The notes beneath the pieces are model-generated. The model saw nothing but the letters and a program-made list of their open reading frames with translations. It had not been told where the DNA came from and did not search any database. Below, piece by piece: positions 17,237 through 22,701 of a DNA stretch of 22,701 nt. Numbering within the stretch: position 1 is the first letter of the stretch; every line of letters begins with the position of its first letter. The translations under genes and the position numbers were made by a program. The stretch comes from an uncultured Sphingomonadales bacterium (GTDB taxonomy: Bacteria; Pseudomonadota; Alphaproteobacteria; Sphingomonadales; Sphingomonadaceae). Location: NCBI GenBank assembly GCA_903893935.1, contig CAITOD010000513.1, forward strand, positions 1 to 22,701. Reading direction: 5' to 3'.

Positions 17237-17776
17237 ATGACGATTTTCAATGCTGACAGCTTTGGCGAGACCCTGTTGCGCCGTTTTGCCGGCGGTACGT
17301 CACGGCGCGGCATGCTGGCGCGGATTGGCGCGGCGCTGGTCGCGGCCCCGGTGTTTCCGGTGCTTCCGGTCAGCCGCGCCGAGGCCAAGCCCGACCGGTC
17401 GCCCGAATCCAAAACGATGTTTGCGCGCAACGCGCAGACCACCGATGACACCAAATGCAATTACTGGCGCTATTGTGCGATCGATGGAACGCTGTGCACC
17501 TGTTCGGGCGGCGGCATTCATTCGTGCCCGCCGGGTGCCGAAGCGTCGCCGGTCTCGTGGGTGGGCACTTGCGTCAACCCCGACGATGGCAAAGCCTATC
17601 TGATCGCCTATCGCGATTGCTGCGGCAAAGCGCAGGCCAACCGGTGCAATTGCGACGGCACCGATCGCGAAACGCAAATCTACACGCAGCAGCTCAACAA
17701 CGACATCATCTGGTGCTTCGGCGTCAAGAACACGGAATACCATTGTTCGACCGCCGTGCTGGTGGGCGCGGCCTGA
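17237..17776 (+). CDS. mauA: TTQ amine dehydrogenase, light (catalytic) subunit
   Basis: 179 residues. ATG 17237 follows AGCGGGGGA; the frame is open from 17177, but the true start gives a twin-arginine signal (TSRRGMLARIGAALVAAP, residues 21-38), as known for light chains. The mature part aligns by eye with Paracoccus MADH and Alcaligenes AADH light chains. The TTQ-forming tryptophans are Trp108 (SPVSWVGTC) and Trp159 (NDIIWCFG). The catalytic/biogenesis aspartates are Asp83 (CAIDG) and Asp127 (YRDCCG). All twelve cysteines for six disulfides are present. SPVSWVGTC-NP-DGK and STAVLVG resemble the aromatic amine dehydrogenase more than methylamine dehydrogenase, so the substrate may be an aromatic or larger amine. 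Modification needs the di-heme enzyme MauG in Paracoccus; none is encoded here. Confidence 0.95.
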   Translation: MTIFNADSFGETLLRRFAGGTSRRGMLARIGAALVAAPVFPVLPVSRAEAKPDRSPESKTMFARNAQTTDDTKCNYWRYCAIDGTLCTCSGGGIHSCPPGAEASPVSWVGTCVNPDDGKAYLIAYRDCCGKAQANRCNCDGTDRETQIYTQQLNNDIIWCFGVKNTEYHCSTAVLVGAA

Positions 17777-17781
17777 TTGGC

Positions 17782-18321
17782 ATGCGCCAGGACCATGCGA
17801 TGTTTCGCGGGCTCCGGCGCGGATTGGGCATTGTGATGGCGGGCGGTCTCGCGCTGGCGGTGGGAGTCCATGCCAGCCCGGCGCTGCCCGATCCGCACAG
17901 CGTGATGACCGATCCCGATCAGGCGCGGGTCGATTACATCGAACATTGCGGCGGGTGCCACGGTGTGCGCGGCGATACGGTGCCCGCGCATTTGCCCGAA
18001 CTGGCCGGCCGGGTCGGCTGGTTCATGTGCACGCCCGAAGCGCGCGCCTATCTGATCCGCTTGCCCAATGTCGCGCACAGCCGGATCAAGGACAATGCCG
18101 AGCTCGCCGATCTGATGAACTATGTCGTGTTCGTGCTGGGCCAGGGCACGGCGCCTGCCGGTACAAGACCGTTCACCGCCGGGGAAGTCGCGCGCGAGCG
18201 GTTGCAGGCACTGACCAATGCCAACCTGACCGCCGAGCGCGAGCGGCTGGCCAACCAGCTGGTGCAGCAGTGCCATGCCCCGGCGTCGATCCGGCAGCTT
18301 TATATCGAGCACAAGCAATGA
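17782..18321 (+). CDS. Small exported monoheme c-type cytochrome
   Basis: 179 residues. A hydrophobic export signal covers about residues 8-32 (RRGLGIVMAGGLALAVGVHA). The only heme-binding motif is CGGCH at 56-60 (YIEHCGGCHGVRG), with LADLMNYVVFVLG at 109-120 as the usual C-terminal helix; Met112 or Met82 could be the distal ligand. A charged helical tail of about 50 residues follows and carries an extra Cys164. It starts five bases after the light-chain stop, and its own stop overlaps the next start (ATGA). By position it is the likely electron acceptor of the amine dehydrogenase, replacing amicyanin; a monoheme cytochrome gene also follows the aromatic amine dehydrogenase genes of Alcaligenes. 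It is far too small, with one heme, to be MauG. Confidence 0.85.
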   Translation: MRQDHAMFRGLRRGLGIVMAGGLALAVGVHASPALPDPHSVMTDPDQARVDYIEHCGGCHGVRGDTVPAHLPELAGRVGWFMCTPEARAYLIRLPNVAHSRIKDNAELADLMNYVVFVLGQGTAPAGTRPFTAGEVARERLQALTNANLTAERERLANQLVQQCHAPASIRQLYIEHKQ

Positions 18322-19235
18322 TCGCAGCCGGCCCCGTCGATGCGCTGCGGCTGATCGATCAGGGCGCGCGCGAAGGCGTGCCAGGCGTGCTGGTGACACT
18401 GGTGGGAATCGAGGGCGCGGCATCGCGCGCGATCGGCACGCAAATGGCGGTGCTTGCCGACGGACGCCAGGTCGGATCGTTTTCGGGCGGGTGCGTCGAA
18501 CGCGCGATTGCCGCCGAAGCGCTCGAAGTGCTGGCCGGGGGGCACGCGCGCACGGTGCGCTATGGGCTGGGTTCGGCGTATATCGATGTACGTCTGCCGT
18601 GCGGCGGGGGAATCGACTTGCTGTTCACCCCGCAGCCCGATGCCGCGCTGGTGGCCGAAGCGCTTGCACGGCTCGCCGCTCGCCAGCCGGCGACGCTGCA
18701 GCTCGGCAGCCGCGTGCAACGGTATGCGCCCGCGCTGCGTCTGATCGCTTTGGGGCATGGCGAAGATTTGCTCGCGCTGGTGCGGCTGGCGCGCGCATTC
18801 GGGGTCGATGTCGCGGCTTATGCACCGCAGGAACCCGGGAACCCGGGCGAGGGCATTGTGCCGTTGGCAAGCCGCTTGCGCTTGCCACACATCGACAGCG
18901 ACCCGTGGAGCGCCATCGTGTTCGCGTTTCACGATCGCGACTGGGAGGAATTCCTCTTGCCGCAAGCGCTTGCTCTGCCCGCATTCTATTACGGCGCGGT
19001 CGGCAGCCAGCGCACGCACAAGGCGCGGCTCGACCGCTTGCGCGACCAGCAGGTGCCCGCAGCGCAGATCGACCGGTTGCGCGGCGCGATCGGGTTGATT
19101 CCCGGTACGCGCAATCCGGCGACGCTGGCGCTGTCGATCCTCGCCGAACTGGTGCAGGACTACGAGGCCTGCGCGGGTCATATGACCGATTCCACTCGGC
19201 TGGTCTGGCAACCGGGATCGACGGTCGGCGCGTGA
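18318..19235 (+). CDS. xdhC: XdhC/CoxI-family molybdenum hydroxylase maturation protein
   Basis: 305 cytosolic residues. The N-terminal XdhC/CoxI domain has the conserved GGCVE motif at residues 57-61 (SFSGGCVERA). The C-terminal Rossmann-like domain contains RLIALGHGEDLLALVRLARAFG and ends with the family block YYGAVGSQRTHKARLDRLR ... PGTRNPATLALSILAELV. XdhC proteins bind the molybdenum cofactor, promote its sulfuration and hand it to xanthine-dehydrogenase-family enzymes. The start ATG overlaps the cytochrome stop by four bases, and the stop overlaps the next start (GTGA), so it is firmly part of this operon. No molybdenum hydroxylase is in the window; the client must be elsewhere or this family has another role here. 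Confidence 0.85.
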   Translation: MIAAGPVDALRLIDQGAREGVPGVLVTLVGIEGAASRAIGTQMAVLADGRQVGSFSGGCVERAIAAEALEVLAGGHARTVRYGLGSAYIDVRLPCGGGIDLLFTPQPDAALVAEALARLAARQPATLQLGSRVQRYAPALRLIALGHGEDLLALVRLARAFGVDVAAYAPQEPGNPGEGIVPLASRLRLPHIDSDPWSAIVFAFHDRDWEEFLLPQALALPAFYYGAVGSQRTHKARLDRLRDQQVPAAQIDRLRGAIGLIPGTRNPATLALSILAELVQDYEACAGHMTDSTRLVWQPGSTVGA

Positions 19236-19834
19236 CCCCCGATGCGATCGGTCTGGTCCTGCTCGCGGCAGGGCGCGGGACACGGTTCGGCGGCGCCAAA
19301 CTGGCAGCGCCGCTGGCGGGCAAACCGCTCGCTCGCCATGCTGCCGACATGTTGCGCGGCCCTGGCTTTGCTGCCCGGATCGCCGTGATCGGCCCCGACA
19401 CACCGATCCTGCCCGATTATGACACGGTCCTGCTCGATCCGCCCGGCGCACCGCAATCGCGGTCGCTTGCGCTGGGGGTTGCCGCTGCCGAGGCGCGCGG
19501 GGTCAAGGCGGTGCTGATCGCGCTTGCCGACATGCCGCTGGTTCCGCTCGCGCATATCCGCGCGATGATTGCGGCGTTCGACGGCGATCGCCTCGCAAGC
19601 CTCGGCCCCGGGTCACCGACGCCACCGGCGCTGTTTGGCGCGCACCATTTCGCGGCGTTGTGCATGCTGGAGGGCGATCGCGGCGCGGGTGCGCTGCTGC
19701 GCGATGCCCCCGCTCTGCCGCTTGCTGCGGATGTGGCGCTCGATGTCGACCGGCCCGTTGATCTGGCGCGGGTGGAAGCGCTGTTGAAACGCCGAGCCCC
19801 TTCCCCGCGAGGCGGGGAAGGGGCCCATGCGTGA
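19232..19834 (+). CDS. mocA: MocA/MobA-like nucleotidyltransferase for molybdenum cofactor
   Basis: 200 residues. The nucleotide-binding signature LAAGRGTRFGGAKL is at residues 11-24 and the metal-binding ALADMPLVP block lies near the middle, as in MocA (molybdopterin cytidylyltransferase) and related MobA-like proteins. MocA makes the MCD cofactor used by xanthine-dehydrogenase-family enzymes, the same enzymes served by XdhC. The GTG start at 19232 overlaps the xdhC stop (GTGA). The last ten or so codons (RAPSPRGGEGAHA) are encoded by a palindromic repeat at 19796-19824, so the normal C terminus has probably been extended or replaced by the repeat. Distinguishing CTP from GTP use would need the full alignment. 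Confidence 0.82.
   Translation: MTPDAIGLVLLAAGRGTRFGGAKLAAPLAGKPLARHAADMLRGPGFAARIAVIGPDTPILPDYDTVLLDPPGAPQSRSLALGVAAAEARGVKAVLIALADMPLVPLAHIRAMIAAFDGDRLASLGPGSPTPPALFGAHHFAALCMLEGDRGAGALLRDAPALPLAADVALDVDRPVDLARVEALLKRRAPSPRGGEGAHA
19796..19824. repeat. Perfect 13-bp hairpin inside the 3' end of the mocA-like gene
   Basis: Arms GCCCCTTCCCCGC and GCGGGGAAGGGGC surround a GAG loop. It resembles the short GC-rich palindromes after argG and codes for the last residues of the nucleotidyltransferase. It lies between two convergent genes whose stops are 17 bp apart, so it may also act as a transcription barrier, although no T-run follows. Confidence 0.7.
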
Positions 19835-19851
19835 TCAGGGAATGCGGGTAA

Positions 19852-21465
19852 TCAGATCACCTGGCTGAGTGCGACGTAGAGCGTTCCCGCCAGCATGATC
19901 GACACCGGCAGCGTCAACACCCAGGCCACGGCCATATTGCGCAAAGTCGACCATTGCAGGCCCGACCCGTTGCCCGCCATGGCGCCGGCGACGCCCGACG
20001 ACAGCACGTGGGTGGTCGAAACCGGCAGGCCGAAATTGTCGGCTGCGCCGATCGTGGCCATCGTGACGATTTCGGCAACCGCACCCTGCGCATAAGTCAG
20101 GTGGCTCTTGCCGATCTTTTCACCGACGGTGACCACGATCCGCTTCCAGCCGATCATCGTGCCGAGGCCCAGCGCGATCGCCACCGCGACTTTGACCCAG
20201 GTCGGGATGAACTGCGTCGCCTTGTCGAGGTTCTTTTTGTAAGCGTCGAGCGCCTTGGTTTCGGCAGGCGCCAGCTTGACGCTCTTTTCCTTGGCGAGGC
20301 GCTTCATCGCCGACGAGGTCAGATACATTTCGTTGCGGATATTGCCGGTCACTTCGGCAGGCACTTTCGCCAGCGAGCCATACGAAGCGACCTGATGGTC
20401 GATGTCGCTCGACAGCACGCTCAGCGCGCCGAGCGTCGCAGGCGTGAACTTGTGTTCGGCGATGTAGGTGGTGACTTCTGCGCGGGCGGCGTCGATGGCC
20501 AGCGGAGCACCGGTATTGGGCGCTGCATGTGCGGTGAACACCGCGTTGGCAGCAACCGAGCTTGCATGGAACTGCGCTTCGTACGAAGCCGGCACGGCGC
20601 GGTTGAGCGCATAGGCAGTCGGCACGATCCCGATCAGGATCAGCATGATCAGACCCATGCCCTTTTGCCCGTCGTTCGACCCGTGGAAGAACGACACGCC
20701 GGTGCATGTCAGGATCAGCAGCAGGCGAATGAAGAACGGCGGCGGCGTGTTGCCGACCGGTTCCTTGTAAAGCGCCGGAATGCGCACGACCGCCTTGACT
20801 GCGAGGAACAGCAGCAGCGCGGCGAAGAAGCCGACCAGCGGCGAAAGCAGCAGCGCCTGGCCGATTTCGGTGGCTTTGCCCCAGTCGACCCCGGCGGTGC
20901 CCGAACGCCCGTGGAGCATGGCATTGGCGACACCCACGCCGATGATCGAGCCGATCAGCGTGTGCGACGACGACGACGGCAACCCGAAATACCAGGTGCC
21001 GAGGTTCCAGATGATCGCCGCGATCAGCAGCGCAAACACCATCGCGAAGCCGGCCTGGCCGCTGACTTGCAGGATCAGTTCCACCGGCAGCAGCGACACG
21101 ATGCCGAAGGCAACCGCGCCGGCCGAGGTCATCACGCCGAGGAAGTTGAAGAAGCCCGACCACACCACCGCGACATGCGCAGGCAGCGAATGGGTGTAGA
21201 TGACCGTCGCCACCGCGTTGGCGGTATCGTGGAAGCCGTTGACGAATTCGAAGCCCAGCGCGATCAGCAGGGCAACAAACAGCAGCACGAACGCCAGGAT
21301 GGCAATCGAATGCACCCCGGCGGCAGTCGCGTCGGCATAAATGCTGTAAGCCACGAAGCCGAGTCCGGCGAGCAGCACAGCGAGAAAACCGTAGAGCCCG
21401 ACATTGCCGAGCCCGGCATCAAGGTTAGGTCGCGGATTTGCGGCCGCAGCAACGGTGGCGTTCAT
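19852..21465 (-). CDS. pitA: Low-affinity inorganic phosphate transporter, Pit family
   Basis: A 537-residue inner-membrane protein with about ten to twelve hydrophobic segments in two halves. Both inverted family signatures are visible: GFEFVNGFHDTANAVAT at residues 71-87 and LPVSTTHVLSSGVAGA at about 480-495. The first half also has GLPSSSSHTLIGSIIG. Between the halves lies a hydrophilic domain of about 130 residues (roughly 290-420), as in bacterial Pit proteins, which take up metal-phosphate with protons. GGGGAG nine bases before the ATG at 21465 supports the start. It follows ppk2 on the same strand with a 101-bp gap that contains a PhoB-box-like repeat, so it may have its own phosphate-regulated promoter. 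The stop faces the stop of the mocA-like gene. Confidence 0.93.
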   Translation of the reverse strand: MNATVAAAANPRPNLDAGLGNVGLYGFLAVLLAGLGFVAYSIYADATAAGVHSIAILAFVLLFVALLIALGFEFVNGFHDTANAVATVIYTHSLPAHVAVVWSGFFNFLGVMTSAGAVAFGIVSLLPVELILQVSGQAGFAMVFALLIAAIIWNLGTWYFGLPSSSSHTLIGSIIGVGVANAMLHGRSGTAGVDWGKATEIGQALLLSPLVGFFAALLLFLAVKAVVRIPALYKEPVGNTPPPFFIRLLLILTCTGVSFFHGSNDGQKGMGLIMLILIGIVPTAYALNRAVPASYEAQFHASSVAANAVFTAHAAPNTGAPLAIDAARAEVTTYIAEHKFTPATLGALSVLSSDIDHQVASYGSLAKVPAEVTGNIRNEMYLTSSAMKRLAKEKSVKLAPAETKALDAYKKNLDKATQFIPTWVKVAVAIALGLGTMIGWKRIVVTVGEKIGKSHLTYAQGAVAEIVTMATIGAADNFGLPVSTTHVLSSGVAGAMAGNGSGLQWSTLRNMAVAWVLTLPVSIMLAGTLYVALSQVI

Positions 21466-21515
21466 TCCGGTAAACTCCCCAGTCCAGAATACGTTAACCA
21501 GTTAGCAGTAATCTT

Positions 21516-21533
21516 GTGACGTAAGTGTGACAA
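21516..21533 (-). promoter_or_regulatory. PhoB-box-like direct repeat before the pit gene
   Basis: On the minus strand the site reads TTGTCAC-N4-ACGTCAC: two 7-base units with the GTCA core spaced 11 bases apart, as in PhoB boxes (9 of 14 matches to CTGTCAT repeats). It is 51 bp before the pit ATG and points toward it. Confidence 0.4.
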
Positions 21534-21566
21534 TCACCGCCGGAACGTCCGCGCCGTGCCTGTCGC

Positions 21567-22511
21567 CTACCAGACTTCCGGCACGTACATTTCGGGCGGA
21601 ATCGGGTGGCGAATGTAGTCGGGATTGTGCACGCGTGGCGGTAGCACAACGTGCGGCTTCTGCACTTCGTCGTATGGCACCTGGCTCAGCAGATGGGCAA
21701 TGCAGTTCAGCCGCGCGCGGCGTTTGTCGTCGGCGTGCACCACCCACCACGGCGCCTCGGGAATGTGCGTGTGTTCGAGCATCGCTTCCTTGGCGCGGGT
21801 ATAGTCTTCCCAGCGGCGGCGGCTTTCGACATCCATCGGCGACAGTTTCCACTGTTTCAGCGGGTCGTTGATGCGCATGTGAAAGCGGAATTGCTGTTCG
21901 GCGTCGGTGATCGAAAACCAGTATTTGACCAGAATAATCCCCGATCGCACCAGCATGCGTTCAAATTCGGGCACCGAACGGAAAAATTCCTCGACATCCG
22001 ATTCGGTGCAGAACCCCATCACGCGTTCGACCCCGGCGCGGTTGTACCACGACCGGTCGAACAGCACGACTTCGCCCGCGGCGGGCAGATGCGGCACATA
22101 ACGCTGAAAATACCACTGCGTCTTTTCGCGTTCGGTCGGCGCGGTCAAAGCCACCACGCGCACCACGCGCGGATTGAGGCGTTGCGTAATCCGCTTGATC
22201 GCCCCGCCTTTGCCCGCCGAGTCGCGGCCTTCGAACAGCACCAGCACTTTGAGCTTCTGCTGCACGACCCAGTCCTGCAGCCGGATCAGTTCGTGCTGCA
22301 GCCGGAACAGTTCGCGGAAATAGGTGCGCCGGTCCAGTTCGCCAGCATGGCGTTTGGCCGCGTCGGCGAGTTCGGCCCTGTCGCCCAATTCGGTACTGTC
22401 GGCAAGCATCGCCAGCAGACTTTCCGAAAGCTCGTTTTCAAGCTCTTCGTCAAAGCTGTCCTCGATTTCCTGTCGCAATCGCGCGGCGGTCTGCTCGTCG
22501 AAGTCGGTCAT
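21567..22511 (-). CDS. ppk2: Polyphosphate kinase 2
   Basis: A 314-residue cytosolic enzyme of the single-domain PPK2 family. Walker A is EGRDSAGKGG (residues 94-103), Walker B is VVLFDRSWYNRAGVERVMGF (148-167), and the lid region is rich in Arg (SPMDVESRRRWEDYTRAKEAM). The C terminus has the typical PWWVVHADDKRRARLNCIAHLL block. The first 60 residues are an acidic helical extension. Such enzymes transfer phosphate between polyphosphate and nucleoside diphosphates; the direction and nucleotide preference cannot be decided by eye. AAGGGGA six bases before the ATG at 22511 marks the start. It precedes pit on the same strand, and a good PhoB-box-like repeat lies 40 bp upstream, linking both to phosphate supply. 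Confidence 0.95.
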   Translation of the reverse strand: MTDFDEQTAARLRQEIEDSFDEELENELSESLLAMLADSTELGDRAELADAAKRHAGELDRRTYFRELFRLQHELIRLQDWVVQQKLKVLVLFEGRDSAGKGGAIKRITQRLNPRVVRVVALTAPTEREKTQWYFQRYVPHLPAAGEVVLFDRSWYNRAGVERVMGFCTESDVEEFFRSVPEFERMLVRSGIILVKYWFSITDAEQQFRFHMRINDPLKQWKLSPMDVESRRRWEDYTRAKEAMLEHTHIPEAPWWVVHADDKRRARLNCIAHLLSQVPYDEVQKPHVVLPPRVHNPDYIRHPIPPEMYVPEVW

Positions 22512-22701
22512 GGCCCAATCCCCTTGTCTTCCCCGGATTGCCCTCGCTCTATGACAGCACCGTGACCCACAAGTCCATGCGCAATGCGTCGTTTCTTTTA
22601 GAGCGTCCTGCGATAAATCTGTAACTCCGTGACGGAGCCGATTTTGGCCCAGTGCAAGGAGGGATGGCGCAGGAATATCGGGAATATTTCAAGCCATCTC
22701 G
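22512..22701. other. Upstream region of ppk2 and window end
   Basis: Apart from the PhoB-box-like site, this 190-bp stretch shows a small hairpin CTCCG / CGGAG near 22625-22637 and an AAGGAGGG at 22656-22663 directly followed by ATGGCG, open to the window end for only 12 codons. The spacing is too short for a normal start, so no gene is called. Confidence 0.4.
22551..22568 (-). promoter_or_regulatory. PhoB-box-like direct repeat before ppk2
   Basis: On the minus strand the site reads GGGTCAC-N4-CTGTCAT. The second unit is a perfect PhoB half-site and the pair matches 11 of 14 positions with correct 11-base periodicity. It lies 40 bp before the ppk2 ATG and points toward it. This is the best of the three such sites in the window. 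Confidence 0.5.

Noticed and set aside
22664..22701. Start of a plus-strand gene at the window end (ATG at 22664).
   Set aside because: Only 12 codons are visible and the AAGGAGGG sits directly against the ATG, which is too close for a normal ribosome-binding site.

Overview
The window is high-GC DNA that reads as a sphingomonad-type alphaproteobacterium (Novosphingobium/Sphingomonas-like). This is inferred from gene families only: a Caulobacter-type TonB-dependent receptor, a TPR-sulfotransferase fusion, very compact genes, and pairs of GC-rich palindromic repeats between genes. No rRNA, tRNA, CRISPR array, transposase or phage gene was seen.

Layout, left to right. Positions 1-552: the 3' end of a 3-hydroxyisobutyrate dehydrogenase gene (mmsB) and a small unknown gene. 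802-3792: a 996-residue Gly/Ala/Asn-rich protein ending in RTX-like repeats, probably secreted by a type I system. 3802-8568 (minus strand): a tight three-gene unit of TonB-dependent receptor, exported beta-propeller protein and AppA/Agp-type histidine acid phosphatase, suggesting capture and hydrolysis of an organic phosphate. 8739-11342: a MATE transporter followed by argG. 11343-12476: a 1.1-kb stretch with no convincing gene, holding two inverted pairs of palindromic repeats, a DnaA-box-like cluster and a terminator-like hairpin. 12477-14513 (minus): the TPR-sulfotransferase. 14758-19834 (plus): a six-gene unit for a periplasmic tryptophan tryptophylquinone (TTQ) amine dehydrogenase. Its order is large subunit, MauE, MauD, light chain, monoheme cytochrome c, XdhC-like protein and MocA-like nucleotidyltransferase; counting both subunits it has seven genes. 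19852-22511 (minus): a Pit-type phosphate transporter and a PPK2 polyphosphate kinase.

Two themes stand out. The first is the TTQ cluster. The light chain keeps both cofactor tryptophans, the Asp residues and all twelve cysteines, and has a twin-arginine signal. However, the window holds no MauG, MauF or amicyanin, and the last two genes, translationally coupled by 4-nt overlaps, are molybdenum-cofactor maturation factors whose target enzyme is not here. The second is phosphate. Receptor/phosphatase, Pit and PPK2 lie on the same strand, and each of the three upstream regions holds a 7-4-7 direct repeat resembling a PhoB box (best before ppk2, weakest before the receptor). Gene calls rest on motif reading by eye; no database search was possible.
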